DNA from: Cryptomeria japonica
Lineage: Eukaryota > Streptophyta > Pinopsida > Cupressales > Cupressaceae
NCBI RefSeq assembly: GCF_030272615.1
Contig: NC_081409.1
Span: forward strand, 646,072,468-646,136,467
Length of the DNA stretch: 64,000 nt
Direction of reading: 5' to 3'
Part shown: positions 46,069 to 56,349 of the stretch, one piece after another
Numbering within the stretch: the first letter of the stretch is position 1
Layout: every line of letters begins with the position of its first letter
Position numbers and translations under genes: made by a program
Notes under the pieces: generated by a model
Told to the model about the DNA's origin: nothing
The model's database searches: none
Seen by the model: the letters and a program-made list of their open reading frames with translations, nothing else

Positions 46069-47060
46069 TTACTTGTCATGATTAAATTGTCCTTCTCTCC
46101 CCATATGACGGTCCTTTATAATGAACTCTTTGATATTTAAATTGAGATCCTCCTTGTGACAAATCATTTGGGAGTCAGAGTTAACTCTAGTATTTGCTAA
46201 GCAATCTGCAACGCTGTTTTGCTCTCTGAAGGCATGTTGAATAATAATTTCTTTGAAACTGGCAATGATCTCCCTAGCTTTCATGATGATATTTTCAATA
46301 GACCAGGAAGGCTCTGTTTCCCCCTTTAGGCATTTTATAATATTAAGTGAATCTCCTTCAAGCCATATTTTATCATAATTTAGATTTTTGGCTATAATTA
46401 AGGTATTCAAGGTGGCAAAGGCTTCAATAAAATGGCTAGTTTGATTCCTTAGAGGACCAACCACCGCCTTAAGACAACTTCCAGCAAAATTTTTGACAAT
46501 GCCCCCATATCCAGCTTTACCCAGATTCCCTTTAGAGGCCCCATCAAAGTTAGCCTTAATCCATCCCTATGGGGGGAAACACCAGACTAGACCTTCTCTT
46601 CCAGTCTCCTTGCTAGTAGTAGTGGTAGAAAAGTTCCACCTGTCTTTAAAATCATCTTTGGCAGTAGGTACCTGATCAATGCAGTAGACGCATTCAAAAA
46701 TACTCCTAAAGATTTTATCTGCAACCACCTCCGGAATAGCCCTTTTATCCCTCAAAATCCTGTTGTTGCACTCTTTCCAGATATTCCAGATAACAATTGA
46801 AAGAGTAAGTTTCCAAGTCTCCACAATTTTAGGATTAGAATTAGGGCAATACCATTGAAGCCAGGTGTCACCAAGAGAGTTTGGGAAGACCTATCTCAGG
46901 TTCCACCTGGTAAAGATGATTTTCCAGATATCCTAGCTAAAAGTACATTGATTGAGAATATGGCAAGTTGTCTCTTCTTCCCTGCAGCAAAGAGAACACC
47001 TATTAGGAAAAATAATATCTCTTTTATGAATATTGTCCAGGGTTAATACCTTATTTTGGA
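46069..47060 (-). pseudogene. LINE zinc-binding and RNase H regions
   Basis: Near 47040-46930 the decayed CSLCCREEETTCHILNQC-like Cys/His region (zf-RVT) is followed by WNIWKECNNRILRDK (46780). RNase H of the RVT_3 type then reads WIKANFDGASKGNLG (46560), SHFIEAFATLNTL (46440), WLEGDSLNIIKCL (46360) and REQNSVADCLA (46215). The acidic residues D, E and D of the fold are present. The fragments 46824-46567 and 46464-46069 are in the same frame, separated by a stop near 46566 and short decay. Plant L1-type LINEs carry this RNase H at the end of ORF2. Confidence 0.8.
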
Positions 47061-47746
47061 TGAAAATCTAGAAGAAGATATTGACCTTAGGGACTAACTT
47101 CTTGATCCAGACTTTATCCCAGATGGGAATTTCTTCCACCAGGACATTGTGTATAGCCACAACAGAGGAAACAGAGTATTTCCCATCTAGAGTTTCTCTC
47201 CATATCAATCTGTCATCTTTGTTGTCTCTAGGGATTTTAGCAGAGAGAGAAATTTGAAGGAACTTGAGTCCCGAACACTGCTGGCTAAAATCAATCCATT
47301 TCCCATTTTTCTAGTAATCTCTTACCATTTCTCCATACCTGCTTTTGATTCGGTCTTTCCAATCTTTAAGGATTGGGATTTCCTCCAGAGGTTTGTCCAA
47401 GATCCATCTATCTTCCCAAAATCTTATTTTCCTCCCATCTCCAACGTTCCAAGTTCTACTAGCAGCAGCCCAGCATTCCATATGGCGGATCCTTCAACAT
47501 TAAAAGAGTTGTCAAAGAATTCTTCCTTAGAAGGTTGCATATAGAGATATTTGTTTTTCCAGATAGAGTTCCATTCTCTTTCCTCCCCTTTCAATCTCCA
47601 TATTTGTTTAACTAATAAATCTTTATTCATAGAACCAATGTTCCTTAAGCCCAACCCAACTGAGGCCTTAGGGGAACAAATTTTATTCCAGGCAATAAGG
47701 GGAATTCTATTTTTAACTTCCACTCCCGACCAAAGGAACTTTTTTT
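47061..47746 (-). pseudogene. LINE ORF2 RT C-terminal region, 5'-truncated
   Basis: Starts at the insertion boundary with KKFLWSGVEVKNRIPLIAW, then CSPKASVGLGLRNIGSMNKDL, KQIWRLKGEEREWNSIWK. This is the region just after the RT fingers/palm in plant LINE ORF2 proteins. The catalytic part is absent because of 5' truncation. Downstream it decays through several shifts to the zinc-binding region. Confidence 0.85.
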
Positions 47747-49109
47747 GGATGTTGCCATATCTTAAGAAGTATGTTTTGAAGAGAATTAAGATGTCAGTAA
47801 AAGACACAAAAAGAATGTGATGAATAAGGGGAGGAATAAGTTATTCAATGGGCAACTATTACTGAGTTAGACAATGATGAGATCATATTGTTTAGATTGT
47901 TTTGATATCCTACATATGCTATTGTTTGTAAGGTTAATACTATACTATGTTACCGAGCAAGGAACCTAGTCGGTAAAACTTAAAGAACTTAGTCGGTAAA
48001 CCCTAAGGTTATCACTATCGATTAATGAAGGCGGAATGTCTACTGAGTGAAGTTTAGTATTTACCGTGTTGCAACTGAGTAATAACATAATGCATTGGAT
48101 GTATACATGCATTATTTAATTATGGAAGCTGATGAGTTGGATATGATTAAATGATTGATACAACATGTATGAAGTTTGTTAAGGATCTATGGCAATGGAA
48201 GATTTACAGGAAGATCTACAGCTCAGATTAAACTGCAATACCCTAGCACATGTTCCAAGAAATATATGCAAGTTCCAAGGTGAGGTAAAACATTTTCCAA
48301 TCGAAGGATACATTGAACCTGGTCAAGATTGAAGATCTGATGGCTATGATTGATCATGGGAAATGTGATCAAAGAGATTAAGTGGCTAGCAAATTGTTTA
48401 TAAGTAAGGAACTGTTGATAAACAAAGCATGCGGGCAAGTGTAAGCACAGGGATGCTACATAGTGATTACCGAGCTAAGAAGCTTGAAGACCTGTTCGAA
48501 TAATAGAGTAAGGAGCCCAGCTGAGGGACAAGATAAGTCCTATGACTAGATTGTATTGAGCAAATAAGAATCTGCTTTAGCATTTTAGATGCAAAGTTAC
48601 AGACATACTCATTACTATTGTTTATTTGTAAGTGATAGAAAATCTCTTAACCAAGTGGACTTAACAATCTTATTTGTAAATCCTCTAGCAAGGTGACATT
48701 TTGATTGAGTGTTTGAAACCCTTTAACAAGGTCACCTCTAACAAGGTGAAGATCCTAACAGATCTAAGGGAAATCCCTTAACCGGGTCACATCTAGCAAT
48801 GTGTTTGTAATCTTTAACAGGATTTTCTTTTAACCGAGCATACTCTAGAAGAGTATATTTCTTAATGGGTCCGAAATCCCATAGTGGTTTTTCCCTATTT
48901 GGGTTTCCACGTTAAATATAGTGTTATGAGTGTTGTTATGATTATGTGTTCTTAAGGTTGCATGTTTTACAGTTTTGATTACATATATCTGCTTAAGCTA
49001 CCGAGGTTGAATCTGTTGAATATATTCAAGATTAAGTTTGTATGATTCACCCCCCTTCTCATCTCGTTAGCTTGGAATCTATACTTAACATTTAGTATCA
49101 GAACTATCA
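47747..49109 (+). repeat. 3' LTR of copia C, second part
   Basis: Begins with the second copy of GGATGTT and aligns to 31919-33262. It has a short extra tandem copy of AGTTCCAAG-type sequence near 48250-48280. It ends GAACTATCA at 49109, followed by CTATC. Confidence 0.9.
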
Positions 49110-50047
49110 CTATCCACACTTTTCCCTAGAGATAGGGGTAGGATAGGGGTGTGGCACCCCTATCCCTGCCCTATTTTGGGGTAGGACCTTTCTAGTGCAA
49201 GCATTGTGGGTTGTGCAGTGAGCAAGAAATCTCTCCGATGTCGGCCCATGACAAAATTCAAATCCTTCAAACATATATTTAAGGGGCATTTGTCCTCTCA
49301 TTTGCATAATTTGGATAGGTCGAAGTTGGATGTGTTCAATTGATCAATCATTCAAGCATTCTTTTATAGAATTGAGCATTCTCAAGTCTCCCCTCAAGGC
49401 TAGGTGTTGCATTCAAGTCAAGGATTCAACCATTGAAGAGGAGATTGATTTCAATATACAATTCCATAAAATAATTTCTATCAACATTGCTACTACAACC
49501 TCCCTTGAGGCATACCCCAAATCCCAACACATTTCCCTCTCTTTTCTGTGTTTGCGTTGCAGGTGCATAGTTGTACTTTCAGATTTCGTCTTCATTTGTA
49601 CAGGCAAAAAAACCCTTTTCGTTTCATGGATTTTTCAGAGGACTGTGTACATTCCCACCACACTCCAAACAACATTTCATCAAATTTGTAGGGTGACTTC
49701 ATCTTAACATTTTACTACCAAATCCAAGTGCACAGCTTCATCCCATATTCAGATCTCAAGTTATAATCGATTCTTTGTCACTTCTGCACTGCATAATTCA
49801 ATCAATTTCCTTTCCTTTCCAAATCAAACAAAAGGGAATAGGGGGGTCATCATAACATTCTTAATTCATTCAGAATTCAATCTATCATCTTTGTGTGGAG
49901 ATTGGATCTAGTGAATTACCCCTTATCTCCCTAATATAATTGTGAAAAGTGCTTGAAGGATAATCAATAGTGAAACTTTAATCTCTCTTTGAGGGAAAGG
50001 GTTATTTTTCGTCTTGATCTATCACTCATCATTTTCCCACCATCACA
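49110..50047 (+). repeat. Gypsy 2 3' LTR, second part
   Basis: Continues the LTR started at 31614. It holds a perfect hairpin (49141-49165: GGATAGGGGTG, loop TGG, CACCCCTATCC). The last 197 bp match 26028-26224. The frame at 49330-49707 is not convincing as a gene because it lies in LTR sequence. Confidence 0.8.
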
Positions 50048-51690
50048 AAAATAAGCAATCTAATCCTTCTCCAGTTGTTCTGACTCCTTTACTTGATCCT
50101 CAACTCATTCTTCCTCAAGAACCTCACATTTCACAAACCCTTGGTAACGAATATGATCTTATCGAATAACTTAAAGCTACTCTTGCTGAGATATCCCTTT
50201 GGGATTTGCTTTAGCCTTCCTTGACTCATCATGGAATGCTTAAAGTTGCCTTGAAAACACTGAATGTCCCACCCGCAGTGACATCCAATCATATGGCTCC
50301 TTTGATTCACTCTATTACATCACCTAAGGCTCATATTGTGTTTGCACAAGATGAGATGCCCTCTAGTGAAACTCAACAATAGTATGATCCCTTAATGATT
50401 ATGGTTATCATAAATGATAGTGTGATAAGGCGAACATTAGTGGACAATGGTTTTGGCCTTAATGTTTGTAGCATTAACTTATTGTATAAGATCAATGTTG
50501 ATACATCTCTTATTAAGCATGATTCTCTTACCATATGTGGCTTCGATAATGTTGCTAAATCTTCACTAGGTATCATCACCTTGCCTATTAAGGTAGGTCC
50601 TGTTACTTTACCTAATCCTATCCATGTCATGTCTGGAGAGTTGAAATACAACTTGTTTCTAGGGAGACCTTGGATTCATAGCATGCAAATTGTTCCCTCT
50701 ACATTACATAGGAAAATCAAGTTTATTCACAACAACACAACATACACCTTGTTAGGTGACACAAGATTCCAGGCTTGTTTACAAACATCAAGTTCTAAAT
50801 CCTCTACAATCAATACTTCCCCAACTATCTTATATAGTTCCTCTAAAGATTCTACTCTGATTAGTGTGACTAATTAATCAAAGATGTCTCCTATATCTGG
50901 ATTGATCCCCAATACTTCCTCAAGTGGACCTAAGGTTCCTGAGGAAGAGTCTTCTTAACTTGACTCTACGATTGAGAATACTTTCTCTCCTGAACATATT
51001 CTTGTAGAAGATGATTGGGGATCCCTTTATTTCAATCCTACTTTCGTAGGAGAATACAGAATTCCCCCTAGAGAGCCAAAGGTTGAAAAGAAGAAAGAAG
51101 AAGAAGAGCCTAAAAAGCAAACTACTTTGTCTGGGCCATTGAGTAATAACTTTGTGGTGGCTTCTTGGATTCCATCTCCCTTAGTTTCTATTTTAGAGGA
51201 TTTTGATCCTTCACTTTTTAAAAATCCTCCTTCTTCTTTGGAAATGACTAACCTTTATGGTCCTGGTTTTCACATTCTAGCTAGGTGTGGATATAATGGA
51301 AATGGATGTGATGCTCAAGAACAAGGGATTAAAGTTCCCTTCGAAAACAACTTTCATAATATGACATTTGGGCTTGGTTATGATCCTTTCAAATGTACTA
51401 AAGCTTCTAAGAGACCATCTATTAGTGTTAATGTCATTTCTGCTTCTCTCTCGCTAAAATATCCAGAATATATTGACTTTGACCCCTCTTGTGTCTTTGC
51501 TTTGGATGTTTTTTCTACCGATGATTCCTTAGCTGAATTCTTGGGAGCTTATGACAACCTTCCTCTCTATTACCATAACCATAGTTTTCCCTATTGTCTA
51601 AATGTGGAAGCTTACTTTGGGAAAGAAAGAAATAACGATGAGATAATTAAAGAATTTCCTCAACTGAAAGATGCTCCTTAACAAAGAAAT
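50048..51690 (+). pseudogene. Gypsy 1 gag end, protease and G-patch-like segment
   Basis: One frame with in-frame stops. YDLIE then LKATLAEISLWDLL (50150-50210), a common segment before the protease in plant gypsy polyproteins. Protease 50395-50877: IRRTLVDNGFGLNVC near 50425-50465, where the active site is DNG, followed by GFDNVAKSSLGIITLPI, and YNLFLGRPWIHSM with VPSTLHRKIKFI. A C-terminal module at 51240-51400 reads GFHILARCGYNGNGCDAQEQ, then GIKVPFE and FGLGYDPF, which resembles a G-patch (glycine-rich, RNA-binding in D-type retroviral proteases). Stops lie at 50158, 50875 and 50957. It continues from 14216 in the same frame. Confidence 0.8.
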
Positions 51691-52050
51691 CTTCTAATAA
51701 ATGACACCATTGATATCAAGATGGATCCTTGTGTTGAAGATAAGATCATCAAGATAGGGAAATGTCTTGACAAGGAAGAGCAAAAATAATATGTTGTGTT
51801 GTTACATGAATTCCCTGAGATCTTTGCTTGGATATATTATGACATGTTTGGTGTAGATCCTACGATTGTCACTCATTAAATTGTTCTAATTCATGATGCT
51901 AAACCTGTGAAGCAGAAGATTCAAAAGATTCACCCTAAAGTGGTATTACTTGTTAGCTAAGATTGAAAAATTGTTTGATACTAGATTCATCCATCCTATT
52001 GATTATTCCCCATGTATGTCAAACATTGTGGTTGTGGCTAAAGCTGAAAA
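51691..52050 (+). pseudogene. Gypsy 1 RT N-terminal region, interrupted
   Basis: HEFPEIFAWIYYDMFGVDP (51808) and KPVKQKIQKIHPKV (51903-51945) are the standard start of a gypsy RT, followed by several stops and shifts to 52050 where the LARD LTR begins. The palm with YIDD would lie beyond the LARD, outside the window. Confidence 0.8.
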
Positions 52051-53851
52051 TGTAATGCCCCTACCCTAGTCGGCCTTGTAAAACTTGTTTGACCTTGGTT
52101 GACTTCCTATGTGGCATTCTTGAATGGTGGATTTACCGTTATGTAATGTTGTAGATTAGACTATATGAATATTGTGCATACCTATTATTGTGTTTTTGCA
52201 TCGATTCTTGTGTAAATGTAATTGTTTCCCTAATTCTTGTTACAAATCTCGAGCTAATGCCTTCATTGAATATGTATATATATGTATGCTTGCTTGACTC
52301 ATGGGTGCAGGAGATTGCAGGTACTATACCACCTAGGTGCGAGGTTCATCTCCATTGGGATTCGCAAGGTTGAGTATACCTCCTTCATCCTTAGGATTTA
52401 GATTAGGTGGTCATAAAACTCTCATCTTGCCTTAGCCATGATCAGGTGAGCGTCGTGTATGGTCTGTAGGGTTCCTTTGTCGTTTGGGTTGCGTGTCGTG
52501 TGATTGGTGGATTTTCTTGGTTTGCATTCCTTGCGTGTGGCAAATGGAATATGTTATCTTAAGTATGTAATTTGAATTAATGTGTTCATTTACACATTAG
52601 TAATTGAGAAATTTAAAATACATAGGTTTCTTTTATATGATTAATCGTTAATTTAAGAGATCACTTTATTTATATTTGTAGCAAGCTTTAGTATGTAATT
52701 TGAATTAATGTGTTCAATTATGCATTAGTGGTTGAGAAATCAAAATAAATAGGTTTCTTTTAGGTGATTAATCATTAATTAAAAGGATCGCTTTATTTAT
52801 GTTGTAACGAATTTAATTTAATGCTTAATTTTAAATAATGAATTTAATTAGTTTATGTGTTTTTAAAAAAAAAATCAAATATTTAAAGTTATTTGAAATA
52901 TAATTAATTTAGCCACTCTTGCATTTTGGAAAAGAAAGGGTAATTTTTATAATTTAAAGAAAATCACTTTTAAATTGTAAAGTTTGATATAGTATAAAAG
53001 ATTGATTTTGGAAATTAATTTAATTTAAATACTTTACCCTTGTCAATAGTTCGAAATATAAATGTTGGCTAAATTAATATTGAGAAATTAAAATTAAATT
53101 TAATTAAGAGAGAAGCATATTAATTAGAAAATCAAGTTAAATTAATTTAATAGTTGAAAAGAATCATTATTTATTTATTTTTTATTTTTAAAAAAGGGCT
53201 TAAATTTCGAAATTAGAAATTCGGTCAAAAGAGGTTTTCCATTTAACCTAAGCTGAAAAATATTTTTGGGGATGGAAATATTAAAAAAAAAAGGGGGGGG
53301 GGAGAAAGAGTTTTGCAGGAAGGGGTTGGGGGTTTTGGAAAAGAATGGAGTTCCTCTTGAAAGGCAGTTTGAGCTCGTCTTCAAAAATCTTGTCCGGAAT
53401 GCGAAGGAGGTAGGATTCGAATGCACCTCTTGTTGTTTTTTTTTGTAATTTTGGGTATATCTTTGGATTTTCTTACATCAAATCTCCATGATTGTGGTTA
53501 AGATATAGGTTTCAGTTTTGAGAATATGGGGTGTCCTTGGATTAAAATTTTCTTAATGGATTTGGTGTTTTAAACTTGCTGTGAAAATAAGTTCCCACAA
53601 TGTTGATTTGTAAATTCTGGGAAATATATGGGACTGTGATAAAAAAATAAAGAAATGGGGGATTTTGTTTTCTTGGCTTTTCTATACCTTTATTCAATTT
53701 TTATTTTTTATCCATATTGTAAATCGAATTAAAAAAAATAACTACTCAAAAGAAAAAAAAAAATTAAATTGGGGGTTTCGGGGGGGGGGAGCCGAAGCTC
53801 AACCCACCCCTCCCCACAATGCCATCTGCAACTCCTCTCGAATTCCACATA

Positions 53852-54030
53852 GTGGGGGGCCGAAGGGGACTATGACTCCCATGGAGGCCGCAGCAACCCC
53901 TGGCTCCACTATGTGGGGGTCGAAGGGCCTGCGACCCCACGGTGGCCGCAGTAACCCTAACTCCACTGTAGGTGGAGGCCAAGGGGCCTGCGTCCTTCGT
54001 GGAGGCCGCAGTCTCTTTGGTTAGGGCACG
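53852..54030 (+). repeat. GC-rich triple repeat in LARD 5' LTR
   Basis: Three units of about 58-60 bp anchored on GGWGGCCGCAG at 53883, 53941 and 54001, each with CCACTRTG and a GGGCCTGCG step. The same array occurs in the 3' LTR near 61970-62150. It is by far the most GC-rich stretch of the window. Confidence 0.75.
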
Positions 54031-55379
54031 GTCGCCCTAGGGTTTCACCGCCTAGGGTTTTGGCCACCCTCTATTTGTTATTTTCTTTATTATTTTATAT
54101 ATATTTAAAATTTAAATATGGTGTTTTCTTTGTATGTTTAAAAAAAAGTTATATAATAATGAAAATATATTATAAGTAATATATTTATTATTATTAAAGT
54201 TGGGTTGAGATTTATATTTCTAGCAAGGAAATATTAAAAAAAAAAAGGGATAAATATATATATTAAAATATATGCTAATATAGATAATATCTAATTAGCA
54301 TATATTATTAATTATATATTAATCATTGGATTCTATAAAGTAATGATTTCCATTGATTTAACAATTGTTGAAGGTTGTATTTTTTATTATTATTCATTTA
54401 TTTATTTAAGCTAGTGAATGTTGGGACTCATATATAGGTGCTAATGAATAAATCGAATGGTGTAAAAGTATTTATTTTTAGAATGTATGCAAGGGAATCT
54501 TAAATTAGCGGGGAGATGATTTTCCCATTTCTTTATTTACTTTAATGTAGTTTGTTCTTTATAGTAAAGGGTAATGTTTGTGTTGTTAGAAAAGGGGCTA
54601 GAGTATTGTTGTAAAACCAACTTGCCATTGATGCATATCTAAGGATTAAATAACTTGTTTAGATGCTTAAATCAACATAAGAAAAGACTATATTTACCCA
54701 TTAATGCTTGTGCATGGTTTAATATTTTTGTTATCGCTATGTCTATAATATTAGCACGCCCTTGATAGGTTGGTTGGGTCCCTGTCGCCTGGTTGCTTGT
54801 GTCTAGTCATAGTCGATCAAGTTTGTATTTTCTTTTGATGTATTCAGTAGGATCTGCTTCAAAAGGGATCATTATGTAATTATCGACTGAGGTGGTTGTT
54901 GTATAGTGGTTGTGTTCACCTATATGGCAATGATGTAAAAGACATGAAACTTATGTAATCATAACTATATTCACTGTCAAAGGGCTCTTGCAGTTGAGCA
55001 GACCTAGAGATGTAGCCCTTTAGGGGTGAACTCCGAGATCATATCTGTGTTATGCGATGCTTTTGTTCCACCTATTTTATTCTTAGTGCTAGCATGTATG
55101 GTTTCATTTTGTAAGTGTATAATGGGGTTTTAATGAAGTTAACTTTTGAATCCATGATTATATTCATCTTGTTAAATGTAGCAATTAGGGTCATAAAAGG
55201 ATTGTAAATATGATTATGGAAATAAATTTGTTAATGTTAATGAAAAGAAGTAAGCATGGAAAGAAACTCGCTAGGTTACAATTATTGGATTAACTTGTCA
55301 TAAAGCTTGTAATTGGAATGTAATGAATGGATAACCAATATTAAATTAACTGTCATAATACCTAGATTGAAAATCTAAT

Positions 55380-55990
55380 GGATGAACCTCATTTGGATAT
55401 TTACCTTTTTAGCTTAATAAGTGAACATCGTCATATCCGCTCTATTTCACTAAATTGGGTGAATTTATTTAGTTATTCATATTTCAACCTTAATAAATGA
55501 ACTTCATCATAATAGCTAAAATTGATCTAAAATGGGAGGACTCATTTAGTTGTTTATATCTTAATCTTAGCAAATCTATCTCTTCATATTAACTTTATTT
55601 TAACTAGAAAGAGTGAACACATCGAGTTAGTTATATTTTAACCCTAAAGGATGACCTTCATTATGATACTTACATTTTTAATCCTTAATGAATGAATTTC
55701 ATCTTATTAGCTATATTTTAATTAAAGGGATGAACTCATGTGGCTATGTTACATTTTCACCTTAATGAATGAACTTCATCTCTTAGCAATATTCTATCTG
55801 CAAAGAACGAACTCAATTGGCTAATTACATTTTAACTCCTATAAAGGAACTCTGATATATTAGTTACATGGTGTCTAAAATGAATGGCTCACCATGTTAA
55901 CCATATTTAAACCTTAATGGGTGAATTCTTAAGTTATCTATGTTTAAATTTATTGGGCAGATTTCATCATGTAAGCCTCATCTTCAACCA
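55380..55990 (+). repeat. Degenerate ~60-bp tandem repeat in LARD 5' LTR
   Basis: Units of the form ...TTTTAACCTTAATGAATGAACTTCATC...TTAGCTATAT recur about ten times (for example AATAAATGAACTTCATCAT, AATGAATGAATTTCATCTTA, AATGAATGAACTTCATCTC). The same array starts near 63470 in the 3' LTR. Confidence 0.6.
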
Positions 55991-56349
55991 TAATAGATGA
56001 ACGCTTCCTAATTTCTATAATGTTAATTCACTGAACAAATTATATCCATGTTTCAAGTAATAACATATAATTAAGATATCCTACTTAATTGGATCAAATG
56101 GCGTGAGATGTGTTAGGTGTTAAGTTACGTAATCACGTTGGGCAACCCTTTAGGTATTAGTTTTGTCTTCCGCTGTGTTATCTAAGCTTTATATAACTCC
56201 AAAGTATTTTAATGATGTGTCTTATTATTTACACTCTTATTATTGTTATTATAAAAAAAAACTACTTTAAATATATATATATATATATTTACACTCTGTT
56301 TGAGTGTTTTTAGCTTAATTCCCTCGGGGTTTCCTGGCGGGGCATTTCA

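Larger units (their letters stand above)
38047..47746 (-). mobile_element. LINE-type insertion, 5'-truncated, with unexplained cargo
   Basis: Bounded by GGATGTT at 38040-38046 and 47747-47753, exactly as in the uninterrupted LTR at 31919-31925. The left end on the minus strand is CTTTCTTTTTCTTTAATAAAAAA-like, a LINE 3' tail. The right end begins within a LINE RT C-terminal region, so the 5' part is missing. LINE coding sequence is recognisable only at 46069-47746. The 8 kb between there and the 3' tail holds two further decayed ORFs and a tandem repeat. Either the LINE carried these, or a second element later landed inside it; no second duplication was found. Confidence 0.7.
31762..49109 (+). 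mobile_element. Copia element C (Sirevirus-like), near complete, with LINE in its 3' LTR
   Basis: 5' LTR 31762-33262, primer site, gag-pol 33328-37507, polypurine tract, and 3' LTR from 37883, split by a 9.7-kb insertion and finishing at 49109. The flanking 5-mers are CTGTC and CTATC. Both LTRs start TGTTGGYATTATAACAG and end ACTATCA. Without the LINE the element is about 7.6 kb. Confidence 0.9.
14217..50047 (+). mobile_element. Gypsy element 2 with nested insertions (35.8 kb overall)
   Basis: LTR start TGTAGTGTCATAAAATTG at 14217 matches the 3' LTR start at 31614 (TGTAGTATCATAAAATTG). LTR ends CCACCATCACA occur at 26224 and 50047. Flanks are GAAAC on the left and AAAAT on the right, a weak duplication differing by two transitions. 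Internal region 26225-31613 encodes gag and protease only. The 5' LTR is disrupted by the copia B array with loss of about 840 bp, and the 3' LTR by copia C. Its own sequence without insertions is about 6.7 kb. Confidence 0.75.
52051..56349 (+). repeat. LARD 5' LTR (4299 bp)
   Basis: Starts TGTAATGCCCCTACCC and ends GGGGCATTTCA. It aligns with 60157-64000 across the visible part. Contents: AT-rich body, a GC-rich segment at 53770-54040, and a stretch near 55380-55990 with repeated GATGAACTTCAT-TTAGCTATATTTTAA-like units. Frames at 53665 and 53764 lie in the GC-rich part and are not genes. Confidence 0.9.

Noticed and set aside
49330-49707. 125-codon frame in gypsy 2 3' LTR
   Set aside because: Located inside LTR sequence; the 5' LTR counterpart is deleted so it cannot be cross-checked, and no domain is seen.
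53665-54024. 119-codon frame and opposite 72-codon frame in GC-rich LARD LTR
   Set aside because: They lie in the GC-rich tandem repeat, are low complexity, and the copy in the other LTR has different frames; no start context or domain.
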